Made by a program: the position numbers and the translations under genes
Shown: positions 35,926-43,736 of the stretch, piece after piece
Layout: every line of letters starts with the position of its first letter
Numbering within the stretch: the stretch's first letter is position 1
Origin: Corynebacterium sp. UBA2622
Lineage (GTDB): Bacteria; Actinomycetota; Actinomycetes; Mycobacteriales; Mycobacteriaceae
Assembly: GCF_002339505.1 (NCBI RefSeq)
Contig: NZ_DDJO01000012.1
Span: 34,627 to 98,626, forward strand
Length of the DNA stretch: 64,000 nucleotides
Direction of reading: 5' to 3'
The notes under the pieces: model-generated
What the model was told of the DNA's origin: nothing
The model's input: the letters and a program-made list of their open reading frames with translations, nothing else
Database searches by the model: none

Positions 35926-36651
35926 CTAGCTCTCTCGGCTCTCTCGGGGCTCCCGCGTCTCCAGGCTCTCGCGCGCATCCCGCGTGTTGTAGAGCAGCGA
36001 GGACAGCGGGCGGAACGGTTGGAGCCAGGCACCCTCCTCGGGCAGCCGGTCCAGGTTGACGCGCGGGAGGGGCTCACGGAACACGCCCGGTATGTCCTCG
36101 AGATCGACGAAGGTGATGTCCTTCGACGTCACGGCCCACGAGGCGTGCTCGTGGAAGCCGAGCACGGTGACGGGGATGCCGGCGGCGACGAGCTCCTCGA
36201 TCGGCTCGAGGAAGTTCTGCCCGTCGGCGGAGGCGATGACCACCCCGCGCAGCACGCCCTCGCGGCGGCGGCGCTCGATGTGGTCGAGCATGTCGGCGTC
36301 CACGTCGGAGGCGTCATCCGTCTTCGGCTTGGCGAAGACCGCGAAACCGACGTTGCGCAGCGCCTCGACCCAGGGCCGGACCACGTCCGCGCCCTGGGCG
36401 GAGACGTTGGTGAACACCGTCGCCTCCGGCTCGACGCGGGTGCCCAGCTCGGCGGAGCGCTGCCCGGCCTGCTCGATGAGCCAGCGGCCGACGGCATCGA
36501 AGCGCGGGCGGTAGGCCGCGGTGGGGCGTCCACCGAGAATGGCGCCCAGGCCCATGTCCAGGTTGGGGGCGTCCCACACCAGCAGCACGCTCTCGGGGCC
36601 CGGGGCGGCACCGGGGGAGTAGGGGTGGGTCATTTCGTGCAGGTCCTGCAT
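35926..36651 (-). CDS. NYN-domain protein (Rv0207c-like)
   Basis: A 241-residue protein with an N-terminal NYN/PIN-like fold: LLVWDAPNLDMGLGAILGG has the early Asp/Asn, DDASDVDADMLDHIERRRRE the central acidic cluster, and VVIASADGQNFLEPIEELVA the Ser-Asp pair. These acidic residues resemble the metal site of NYN ribonucleases, so an RNase role is possible. The ATG at 36651 lies two bases after the trmB stop and is followed by the mmpL gene, so the three are one operon. The link between an RNA-acting protein and mycolate export is conserved in mycobacteria but unexplained. Confidence 0.8.
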   Translation of the reverse strand: MQDLHEMTHPYSPGAAPGPESVLLVWDAPNLDMGLGAILGGRPTAAYRPRFDAVGRWLIEQAGQRSAELGTRVEPEATVFTNVSAQGADVVRPWVEALRNVGFAVFAKPKTDDASDVDADMLDHIERRRREGVLRGVVIASADGQNFLEPIEELVAAGIPVTVLGFHEHASWAVTSKDITFVDLEDIPGVFREPLPRVNLDRLPEEGAWLQPFRPLSSLLYNTRDARESLETREPRESRES

Positions 36652-36653
36652 TG

Positions 36654-37424
36654 CTAGATCTTCTCCCAGAGGTACTCGCGGATGGTGTGGTCCCTGTCCA
36701 GGCCCTTGCCCTCGAACTTGGTGATCACCTGGCGGTCGGTCAAAAGGGGTGCGTCCTCCCACGGCCAACCCCGGTAGGCGAGGGAGGGTTCGACCTCCAC
36801 GAGCTCGTCGATCCACTCGGCGTACCCGGCATGGTCGGTTGCGACGTGGAGCACGCCGCCCTTCTTCAGGCGTGAAGCGATGAGGTTCAGGGTTCCGGAC
36901 TGGATGATGCGCCGCTTGTGGTGCCGCGCCTTGGGCCAGGGGTCCGGGAAGAAGATGCGGACTCCGTCGAGGGACTCCTCGGGGATCATCCGCGCCAGCA
37001 CCTCGACGCCGTCGCCGCGGACCATGCGGATGTTGCCGATGTCGCCGCGCACGACGGCCCCGAGCAGCTTGGCCAGGCCGGGCTTGTACAGCTCCACGGC
37101 GATGATGTTGGTGTCCGCCTCGAGCGGGGCCATGGCCGCGGTGGAGGTTCCGGTGCCCGAGCCGATCTCGACGACTGTGGGGTGGCCGGAGCGGCCGAAC
37201 CAGGAGTCGACATCGATGGGGTCGTCGGAAAGCAACTGCCCCAGGCGGGGCCAGTGCTCGTCGAAGAGCGCCTCCTGGTTCTCCGTGAGGGTGCCGCGGC
37301 GGAACGTCACGGAGCCGAGGCGGGGGTAATCGAGTCCTGTGCTGAACTCGGTTTGGGGTGGCCGGCCGGGCGGCAATTCGCCCACTCCGGGTCGTGCAAT
37401 TTTAGGATTATCAGAACTATTCAT
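36654..37424 (-). CDS. trmB: tRNA (guanine-N7)-methyltransferase
   Basis: It methylates G46 of tRNA variable loops using S-adenosylmethionine. The 256-residue protein has the SAM-binding motif VVEIGSGTGTSTAAMAP, the GDGVEVLARM segment, and the family signature FFPDPWPKARHHKRRI. ATG 37424 is preferred; GACAAT, a variant -10 box, lies seven bases upstream, which suggests a leaderless mRNA. An in-frame ATG at 37442 would add six residues but has no better signal. It heads the trmB-NYN-cmpL1 operon. Confidence 0.94.
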   Translation of the reverse strand: MNSSDNPKIARPGVGELPPGRPPQTEFSTGLDYPRLGSVTFRRGTLTENQEALFDEHWPRLGQLLSDDPIDVDSWFGRSGHPTVVEIGSGTGTSTAAMAPLEADTNIIAVELYKPGLAKLLGAVVRGDIGNIRMVRGDGVEVLARMIPEESLDGVRIFFPDPWPKARHHKRRIIQSGTLNLIASRLKKGGVLHVATDHAGYAEWIDELVEVEPSLAYRGWPWEDAPLLTDRQVITKFEGKGLDRDHTIREYLWEKI

Positions 37425-37837
37425 CAGGTTAATTGTCCACATGACGTGGGCAAATGCAAGTCCTTACGCGCTGGGGCGGGGTGGGGGCGGGACGGGTTGA
37501 TGCTCACCCCATTCCGGGGGTGGCAAACGGGGGTTTGGGTGCGGTTGACGTGTTTGACCCGGGCTGCGGGCGAAATCACCGCAGGTGAGGGGGTGAAAAA
37601 ACGGTCCTCAACGGGAGATTCGGCACCCTTATTAGGGGGTGGCGTGACCCAGCTCCACCGGTCAATTCACGTGTGATGGGTCACTGGTCATAACCGCGTA
37701 ACGAAACCCGGTGAAAGCGTTTAGCCACGATGTACGGCGTTTTCGATAATCTAGAGACCTACAGGAATACCTTTTCGGCACCCCGCTGGGGATAACCAGT
37801 TGGGTCGCGCCGGGACATGAAACAAACAGGAGAGCAC
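37425..37837. other. Divergent trmB/pckG intergenic region
   Basis: About 410 bases with no supported gene. Near pckG there is a GATAAT at 37745-37750 (or TAATCT at 37747-37752), a likely -10 box giving a leader of about 80 bases with a ribosome site ACAGGAGAG. The first half is GC-rich, the second has AT-rich patches. Control by global carbon regulators would be expected for pckG, but I could not find a clean consensus site. Confidence 0.5.
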
Positions 37838-39664
37838 ATGGCCACCGCAGTTAAGGGCATGACGCAGCCCGCGCCGACCGACAACGAGGACCTCATCGCC
37901 TGGGTGAACGACGCTGTCGACCTCTTCCAGCCCGAGCGGGTGGTCTTCGCGGACGGCTCCCAGGAGGAGTGGGACCGCCTGGCCCAGGAGCTCGTGGAGA
38001 AGGGCACCCTCGTCAAGCTCAACGAGGAGAAGCGCCCCAACTCCTACCTGGCGCGCTCCAACCCCTCCGATGTCGCGCGCGTGGAGTCCCGCACCTTCAT
38101 CGCCACCGAGAAGGAGGACGATGCCGGCCCCACCAACAACTGGATGAAGCCCGCCGCGCTGAAGGAGGAGATGCTCGAGCACTTCCGCGGCGCGATGAAG
38201 GGACGCACGATGTATGTCGTGCCCTTCTGCATGGGCCCGATCACCGATCCCGACCCCAAGCTCGGTGTCCAGCTCACCGACTCCGAGTACGTGGTCATGT
38301 CCATGCGCATCATGACCCGCATGGGCAAGGAAGCCCTGGACAAGATCAAGGGCGGCAACTTCGTCCACTGCCTCCACTCCGTCGGCGCCCCGCTTGCTGA
38401 GGGCGAGCAGGACGTCGCCTGGCCGTGCAACGACACCAAGTACATCTCCCAGTTTCCCGGGACCAAGGAGATCTGGTCCTTCGGCTCCGGCTACGGCGGC
38501 AACGCCATCCTGGCCAAGAAGTGCTACGCACTGCGCATCGCCTCCGTCATGGCCCGGGAGGAGGGCTGGATGGCCGAGCACATGCTCATCCTCAAGCTCA
38601 ACTCCCCCGAGGGCAAGAGCTACCACATCGCGGGCGCGTTCCCGTCCGCCTGCGGCAAGACCAACCTCGCCATGATCACCCCCACCCTCGAGGGCTGGAC
38701 CGCCGAGGTTGTCGGCGACGACATCGCCTGGATGCACCTGCGCGAGGACGGCCTCTACGCCGTCAACCCGGAAAACGGCTTCTTCGGCGTCGCCCCGGGC
38801 ACGAACTACGCTTCCAACCCCATCGCGATGCAGACAATGGAGCCGGGCAACACCCTGTTCACCAACGTGGCGCTGACCGACGACGGCGACATCTGGTGGG
38901 AGGGCATGGACGGCGAAGCCCCCGAGCACCTCATCGACTGGCGCGGCAAGGACTGGACCCCCAAGTCCAGCCACGACGCCGCCCACCCGAACTCCCGCTA
39001 CTGCGTCGCCATCGAGCAGTGCCCCGCCGCCGCGCCCGAGTTCAACGACCCGGAGGGTGTGAAGATCGACGCGATCCTCTTCGGCGGACGACGTGCCGAC
39101 ACCGTGCCGCTGGTCACCCAGGCGTACGACTGGGAGCACGGCACCATGGTCGGCGCCATGCTCTCCTCCGGCCAGACGGCGGCATCCTCCGAGGCGAAGG
39201 TGGGCACCCTGCGCCACGATCCGATGGCCATGCTGCCCTTCATGGGCTACGCCGTCGGAGACTACTTCCAGCACTGGATCGACATGGGCCGCAAGGGCGG
39301 GGACCGCATGCCCCCGATCTTCCTGGTCAACTGGTTCCGCCGCGGCAAGGACGGCCGCTTCCTCTGGCCGGGCTTCGGGGAGAACTCCCGCGTGCTCAAG
39401 TGGATCGTTGACCGCATCGAGGGCCGCGTCGGTGCCGAGGACACCCCGGTTGGCCACACCGCCCGCCCCGAAGACCTCGACCTGACCGGCCTGGACACCC
39501 CCATCGAGGACATTCGCGAGGCCCTCTACCCCGACCCCGAGCTGTGGGCCGAGGACATCGAGGATTCCCGCGGCTACCTCGAGGAGCTGGGTCGCCGCGT
39601 GCCGAAGGAGATCTTCGAGCAGCTGGACAAGCTGGAGCAGCGCACCGAGGCCGCGCGGGCGTAG
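37838..39664 (+). CDS. pckG: Phosphoenolpyruvate carboxykinase (GTP)
   Basis: It converts oxaloacetate and GTP to phosphoenolpyruvate, GDP and CO2 in gluconeogenesis. The 608-residue protein belongs to the GTP-dependent class. Visible motifs are the kinase P-loop AFPSACGKTNLAMI with the reactive Cys, the metal site GDDIAWMHLREDG, FGVAPGTNYASNP and the GTP-binding LVNWFRRGKDGRFLWPGF. ATG 37838 follows AGGAGAGC. Length matches the M. tuberculosis enzyme (about 606 residues). It converges with mtrP, with 17 bases between. The order trmB-pck-mtrP is the same as in C. glutamicum. Confidence 0.97.
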   Translation: MATAVKGMTQPAPTDNEDLIAWVNDAVDLFQPERVVFADGSQEEWDRLAQELVEKGTLVKLNEEKRPNSYLARSNPSDVARVESRTFIATEKEDDAGPTNNWMKPAALKEEMLEHFRGAMKGRTMYVVPFCMGPITDPDPKLGVQLTDSEYVVMSMRIMTRMGKEALDKIKGGNFVHCLHSVGAPLAEGEQDVAWPCNDTKYISQFPGTKEIWSFGSGYGGNAILAKKCYALRIASVMAREEGWMAEHMLILKLNSPEGKSYHIAGAFPSACGKTNLAMITPTLEGWTAEVVGDDIAWMHLREDGLYAVNPENGFFGVAPGTNYASNPIAMQTMEPGNTLFTNVALTDDGDIWWEGMDGEAPEHLIDWRGKDWTPKSSHDAAHPNSRYCVAIEQCPAAAPEFNDPEGVKIDAILFGGRRADTVPLVTQAYDWEHGTMVGAMLSSGQTAASSEAKVGTLRHDPMAMLPFMGYAVGDYFQHWIDMGRKGGDRMPPIFLVNWFRRGKDGRFLWPGFGENSRVLKWIVDRIEGRVGAEDTPVGHTARPEDLDLTGLDTPIEDIREALYPDPELWAEDIEDSRGYLEELGRRVPKEIFEQLDKLEQRTEAARA

Positions 39665-39681
39665 ACACCGGGCGCCTGCGC

Positions 39682-40440
39682 TTAGCGCTTGCGCAGCACC
39701 AGCACGAGGTTGGACACCCCGAATTCCCGCACCAGCGGGACGCGGGTGAGCCACCACGCCCAGTGCGGATGGTAGCGGGGAAAGCCCAGTTCAAAGGTGG
39801 CTTTCCCCGCTTTCTCCATGTCGCGGGCCCACCGCAACCCCGCGGCGGCGGAGACGGCGAACAGCGAGGTCCCCCAGACGTTCTTCGGCTCGCGGCCGTG
39901 CTTTTCGACGTACCTGCGCCGCGCGAACTCCCCGCCGACGTAGTGCTCCCACAGCCCCGTCTCGTGGCCCCCGAAGGGCCCGAGCCACACCGTGTAGGAC
40001 AGCACGACGAGCCCGCCCGGCCGGCACACGCGGAGCATCTCGCCGCCCATCTCCCGCCAGTCGGGGATGTGCTCGGCGACGTTGGAGGAGTAGACCACGT
40101 CGAAGCTGGAGTCCGCGAACGGGATCGCGGTGCCGTCGCCGCGCACCGCCCCGTAACCGCTCAGGCCCGCCGCGCTCATCTCGGAGACCGACGGCTCCAG
40201 GCCCACGTAGAAGGTGTCGGCGAACTGGTCCGCAAAATACCCGGGCCCTCCCCCGACGTCGAGGACGCTGCGGCCGGCTACGCCCCGGCCGGTGAGGTCG
40301 CGGGAGAGGGCGTCGATAAGCGAATGCGTGTCCCGCGCCAGGCCGGAGTAGAAGATGCGGGGCCGGAACTGCTCGTAGGTGAAGGACCGCAGCAGGCGCA
40401 GGGAGCGGCGCAGTGTGGCCAGGCGGCGGGTACGGTACAT
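39682..40440 (-). CDS. mtrP: Class I SAM-dependent methyltransferase, MtrP type
   Basis: A 252-residue methyltransferase with the SAM motif SVLDVGGGPGYFADQF, GTAIPFADSSFDVVYSSNVA and HIPDWREMGGEMLRVCRPGG. As I recall, MtrP of C. glutamicum, encoded next to pck, is needed for full trehalose mycolate transport; its mycobacterial counterpart is Rv0224c. The gene order here agrees. The N-terminus (MYRTRRLATLRRSLRLLRSF) resembles that family, supporting ATG 40440. The divergent glycosyltransferase starts only five bases away. A -10-like TATCTT (reverse complement of 40449-40454) lies eight bases before the ATG, inside the neighbour. Confidence 0.88.
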   Translation of the reverse strand: MYRTRRLATLRRSLRLLRSFTYEQFRPRIFYSGLARDTHSLIDALSRDLTGRGVAGRSVLDVGGGPGYFADQFADTFYVGLEPSVSEMSAAGLSGYGAVRGDGTAIPFADSSFDVVYSSNVAEHIPDWREMGGEMLRVCRPGGLVVLSYTVWLGPFGGHETGLWEHYVGGEFARRRYVEKHGREPKNVWGTSLFAVSAAAGLRWARDMEKAGKATFELGFPRYHPHWAWWLTRVPLVREFGVSNLVLVLRKR

Positions 40441-40445
40441 AACCT

Positions 40446-41519
40446 ATGAAGATACTTCTCCTCTGCTGGCGCGACACGACCCACCCGCAGGGCGGGGGTT
40501 CGGAGCGCTACCTGGAGCGGGTGGGGGAGTACCTGGCTGAACAGGAGCACGAGGTGGTGTACCGCACCGCGAAGCACACGGACGCGCCCCGGCGCTCGCG
40601 GCGCGCAGGGGTACGCTACGAGCGCGCCGGCGGGAAGTACGGGGTGTACATGCTCGCGCCGCTGTCGGTGTGGCGGCACCGGCCCGACGTGATCGTGGAT
40701 ACGCAGAACGGCATCCCCTTCTTCGCGCGCGCCTACTCGGGGGCGGACACGGTGCTTCTTACCCACCACTGCCACAAGGAGCAGTGGCCGGTAGCGGGGC
40801 CGGTGATCGGTGCGTTCGGCTGGTTCCTCGAGTCGCGCGTCGCCCCGCGGGTCTACCGGGGTGCGCAGTACGTGACCGTCTCCGAGGCATCGCGGGCGGA
40901 CCTCGTCGGCCTGGGGGTCAGGGAGTCGGACATCGCCATCGTGGAAAACGGCGTCGACCCCCTCCCGGCCGAGGTTCCGGTGCTGCCGCGCGACGGGCGC
41001 CTGCACGCGGTGACGCTCTCGCGCCTGGTGCCGCACAAGCGCATCGAGCACGCAATTGACGCCGTCGCCGGGATGGACGGGGTGGTGCTCGACGTGATCG
41101 GTTCCGGCTGGTGGGAGGACAAGCTGCGCGCCCACGCCGAGCCCCGCGGCGACAAGGTGGTGTTCCACGGCCACGTCAACGAGGCGCACAAGCACGCCCT
41201 GCTGGCGCGGGCCGACCTGCACCTCATGCCGAGCACGAAAGAAGGGTGGGGAATCGCGGTCACGGAGGCCGCCCAGCACGGCGTTCCCACGGTCGGCTAC
41301 CGCGGCGCCGGCGGCCTGCGTGACTCGATCGTCGACGGGGTGACGGGCCGGCTCGCTGACAGCGAGGAGGAGTTTGCGGGGATCACGCGGGCATTGCTTC
41401 ACGACGCCCCTCTGCGCGCCTCCCTCGGCGCCGCCGCCCGGGAGCGGGCCGCGGCATTCTCCTGGCGCGAGACGGGCCGCAAATTTGCCCGGATACTCGA
41501 AAACCCCGGCGACCGTTGA
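40446..41519 (+). CDS. Glycosyltransferase family 4 protein (Rv0225-like)
   Basis: A 357-residue GT-B glycosyltransferase. The N-terminal half starts MKILLLCWRDTTHPQGGGSE with the Gly-rich acceptor loop. The C-terminal half contains VTLSRLVPHKRIEHAID and the donor-site signature STKEGWGIAVTEAAQHGVPTVG, the EX7E motif of family GT4. There is no signal peptide; it acts at the cytoplasmic face. The order mtrP-GT4-(Rv0226c)-(DUF3068)-tmaT parallels Rv0224c-Rv0228, linking it to envelope lipid or glycan synthesis, but its substrate is unknown. ATG 40446 is five bases from the mtrP start; TACGGT at 40431-40436 is a possible -10 box. Confidence 0.88.
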   Translation: MKILLLCWRDTTHPQGGGSERYLERVGEYLAEQEHEVVYRTAKHTDAPRRSRRAGVRYERAGGKYGVYMLAPLSVWRHRPDVIVDTQNGIPFFARAYSGADTVLLTHHCHKEQWPVAGPVIGAFGWFLESRVAPRVYRGAQYVTVSEASRADLVGLGVRESDIAIVENGVDPLPAEVPVLPRDGRLHAVTLSRLVPHKRIEHAIDAVAGMDGVVLDVIGSGWWEDKLRAHAEPRGDKVVFHGHVNEAHKHALLARADLHLMPSTKEGWGIAVTEAAQHGVPTVGYRGAGGLRDSIVDGVTGRLADSEEEFAGITRALLHDAPLRASLGAAARERAAAFSWRETGRKFARILENPGDR

Positions 41520-41553
41520 CCGGTTCCGGGGCGAAGAGTGGGCGGACGGGGCT

Positions 41554-41793
41554 CTAGAGAGCCTTATCCAGCTCGCCCTCGCGCAGGCGCTCGAGCATCT
41601 CGGCCTCGACCAGGACGGGGACGAAGTCCTCGATCACGGCCTCCTCGCGGTGCGCGGCAAGCACGCCCTCGAAGGTGCGGTCGATCCGGTTGGCGTCGTA
41701 GCGGTCGGACCACTCGTTGATGAGATCCTCGCGGATGTTGCGCAGTGCGCGCTCGCGGATCACGCTGAAATCGATGTTGTTCTTGTTGTACAT
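41554..41793 (-). CDS. Small three-helix-bundle dimerization domain protein, copy 2
   Basis: The 79-residue protein starts MYNKNNIDFSVIRERALRNI and is nearly all one domain: LINEWSDRYDANRIDRTFEGV and HREEAVIEDFVPVLVEAEM. This matches the three-helix-bundle dimerization domain found at the N-terminus of some actinobacterial arsenate reductases and phosphatase-like proteins, but here it stands alone. It is a clear paralog of the preceding gene: both share W-S-D-R-Y, a central H-R, and D-F-x-P-V-L-x-E-A-E. Its ribosome site (GAGGAGGAG) is formed by the last codons of the first gene and its ATG lies two bases after that stop. Function unknown. Confidence 0.78.
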   Translation of the reverse strand: MYNKNNIDFSVIRERALRNIREDLINEWSDRYDANRIDRTFEGVLAAHREEAVIEDFVPVLVEAEMLERLREGELDKAL

Positions 41794-41795
41794 AT

Positions 41796-42014
41796 TTACT
41801 TCTCCTCCTCGCGCATCTTCGCGGCCAGAAGCTCGTTGGTCTCCGCCTCGGCAAGGACGGGGATGAAGTCGGGGATCGTGGCCGCCGCACGGTGGTGGGC
41901 CAGGACGTTGTCGAACGTCTCGGTGACCTCGGCGTCGCTGTAGCGGTCGCTCCACTTCTTCACGAGCCCGCTGCGAACGCGGCCGATCACCCTGTCGGTA
42001 ACTGCGTTGGTCAT
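41796..42014 (-). CDS. Small three-helix-bundle dimerization domain protein, copy 1
   Basis: A 72-residue protein starting MTNAVTDRVIGRVRSGLVKK, followed by WSDRYSDAEVTETFDNVLAH and IPDFIPVLAEAETNELLAAK. Same domain as the downstream gene; the pair probably arose by tandem duplication and could form a heterodimer. The stop is preceded by Met-Arg-Glu-Glu-Glu-Lys, which is encoded by the Shine-Dalgarno sequence of copy 2. ATG 42014 is used; a GTG at 42026 is possible. The leader holds a two-tier hairpin (42046-42085) and a -10 candidate TAGGGT further up on this strand. No catalytic residues are visible. Confidence 0.76.
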   Translation of the reverse strand: MTNAVTDRVIGRVRSGLVKKWSDRYSDAEVTETFDNVLAHHRAAATIPDFIPVLAEAETNELLAAKMREEEK

Positions 42015-42290
42015 TTTCAGATTCACCCTTTCCGTTCCGGTCGCTGTTACGGTCTGCCGCCACGGAAGTGGCGCTGGTGCGTAACCTTTTGTTTAACTGT
42101 TGTTTACCCTAGACCGCTTTGTTGACGCGTACAAGCTCCGCGGCCGTGGGCGGACGCCATTAATTGTGATCAGCCCATTAAAGATGACGTTTCAGCTGGT
42201 GAGAGGGTTTATAACAACATAGTAACGAAACGCGTGGGACGCCAGTGGGATTGCTGGTGCAGGTCCGGGGCGACCCGGGCGGAGGAGCGG
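42015..42290. other. Intergenic region with promoter signals
   Basis: On the minus strand, TAGGGT in CTAGGGTAAAC (about 42105-42115) is a -10 candidate for the small-protein operon. On the plus strand there is an AT-rich patch (TTTATAACAACATAGTAACG, about 42208-42227) that looks like a promoter, but no plausible gene follows it on that strand because the next gene runs the other way. Confidence 0.4.
42046..42085 (-). ncRNA. Two-tier hairpin in the leader of the small-protein operon
   Basis: Outer arms GTTACG (42046-42051) and CGTAAC (42080-42085) and inner arms CGCCAC (42058-42063) and GTGGCG (42068-42073) are perfectly complementary, with a symmetric 6x6 internal loop and a four-base apical loop. 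It lies about 30 bases before the first start codon. It could be a structured RNA leader or a DNA-binding site; no known riboswitch class is recognised. Confidence 0.45.
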
Positions 42291-43736
42291 TTACGGCGAA
42301 GTTAACGCGCGGCGGGCACCGCGTCTCACCCGCCCGCAGGTCAACGCCGCCTGGGCCAGGCCCGCGAGCGGAACCGCCAGCCAGAGTGCGAAAAACAGAA
42401 GGCCCGCGGTGGGGAGCCCGCGCGGGGGCGCACCCGTGTCCGTGGCGGTTCCGTCCGGGTGCACCACCACTCCGATGCCCAGGCCGCGCAGGGCCGCAAT
42501 CTCGTCCGGGTGGTCCCGGGCCTCGCGCCAGCGAGGTGAGACCGGGTCAACCACCACCCCATCGACGACGAGCTCACCGGGCTCCACCACGTTCATCATC
42601 TTCGGAACCGGATCCACCACCGGCTGCCCGTCCGCGCGCCGGGAGAGGGCGGGCCGGTCGACGAAGAAGACGTCGCGGCCGCGGTCGTCCACGGGCGGCA
42701 CGTGCAATTCCTCGACCGTGACGGGGGTGAGTGCCGCGACGGCAAGCGGGGCGTCCGGAACCTGGAGGAGCGCCAGCACCAGGGCCAGGGCGGCGCGCGT
42801 CGGCCGAAGCGCCCCCGCCGCCGAAACGAACGCCGGGAGGGCGAGGATGAGCCACTTCTGGGCGTCGCGCAGCAACCCGCCGCCGGGGAGCGCGGCCACG
42901 GCCCACCCCAGCGCCCCGGCCCAGGACAGGACCGCCACCGCGAACCCCGCAGCGGCGAGAACGAGGAGGCGCCTTTCCACCGAGCGCCACCCCAGGGCGA
43001 GGACGAGAAGCAGCGCGATGCCGAAGACCGCGAACCCCGCCGAGCGCGAGGCCGGCACTGCGGCACCGTTCCAGATCCCGCCGAGCCCCGCCACCGCGCC
43101 CAGCGTGCCCACCCAGCGCTCGGCGCGGGGGGCGAAGGCCGTGGCGGAGGCGGGGGAGGAGGTGCCGGATCCGGCCGCGAACCCCGCCGCCACCCAGGGC
43201 AGGCACAGTGCCGAGGTGACGATGAGCTGGGCGCGGGTGCGCGACATCAACACGGAAGCGATCGCGCCCGTCGGTGTCAGCGAGGCGAGCCAGCGCGCCA
43301 CCCACGACCCCGAGACCGCAATGAGCGGCAGCAGCCAGGCGGCGACGGCCAGGGACCACTGGCCCTGGAGCAGCCGTTCCACCACAAAGGGGTTCCACAC
43401 CGCGACGGTCATGGCCGCGCAGCGCCCCCAGGCGGTGGCGGAGCTGCGCCACCCCGCCCACGCGGCGCCGGCGGCCGCGGCCGCCACCATCACCCGGAGG
43501 GCGGCGACCGGGAAGGGGAGCAGGCCCAGGAGTGCGTCCTGGGGAACGTTGCGTGCGGCGAGGTCGCCGGCGCCGAGCGACGCGCGCGTGAGCGCCATGC
43601 CGGGCAGAACCATCATGTCGCGCAGAGCGAAGGCCTCACCCGGCACGAGAAACGGCCAGGTCAGGGACAGGACGAGCGCCGCGCCCACCAGCGGGGGCAC
43701 CCCGCGCGCGGCACCCTTAGCGGCGCGCAAAGGCAA
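42291..43736 (-). CDS. Polytopic membrane protein, GT-C-like (Rv0226c-like)
   Basis: A 481-residue protein with about ten or more hydrophobic helices and several acidic loops. The N-terminal part, with LVLSLTWPFLVPGEAFALRD and later AVWNPFVVERLLQGQWSLA, recalls the polyprenyl-dependent GT-C fold of AftD-type proteins. The residues from about 390 on form a soluble domain with one last helix. Position between the GT4 and DUF3068 genes corresponds to Rv0226c. Enzyme activity is not demonstrated for this family to my knowledge. The TTG at 43736 overlaps the DUF3068 stop by 20 bases; a GTG at 43700 is an alternative start, so the exact N-terminus is uncertain. Confidence 0.72.
   Translation of the reverse strand: MPLRAAKGAARGVPPLVGAALVLSLTWPFLVPGEAFALRDMMVLPGMALTRASLGAGDLAARNVPQDALLGLLPFPVAALRVMVAAAAAGAAWAGWRSSATAWGRCAAMTVAVWNPFVVERLLQGQWSLAVAAWLLPLIAVSGSWVARWLASLTPTGAIASVLMSRTRAQLIVTSALCLPWVAAGFAAGSGTSSPASATAFAPRAERWVGTLGAVAGLGGIWNGAAVPASRSAGFAVFGIALLLVLALGWRSVERRLLVLAAAGFAVAVLSWAGALGWAVAALPGGGLLRDAQKWLILALPAFVSAAGALRPTRAALALVLALLQVPDAPLAVAALTPVTVEELHVPPVDDRGRDVFFVDRPALSRRADGQPVVDPVPKMMNVVEPGELVVDGVVVDPVSPRWREARDHPDEIAALRGLGIGVVVHPDGTATDTGAPPRGLPTAGLLFFALWLAVPLAGLAQAALTCGRVRRGARRALTSP

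Noticed and set aside
37673..37690. CRP/GlxR-like TGTGA...TCAC site upstream of pckG
   Set aside because: The two half-sites are separated by four bases instead of six, and the second half lacks the final A. It does not fit the consensus.
42245..42721. Plus-strand frame after the AT-rich promoter-like patch
   Set aside because: It lies antisense to the Rv0226c-like gene, is Arg/Pro/Gly-rich, and has no domain. The patch therefore has no evident gene.
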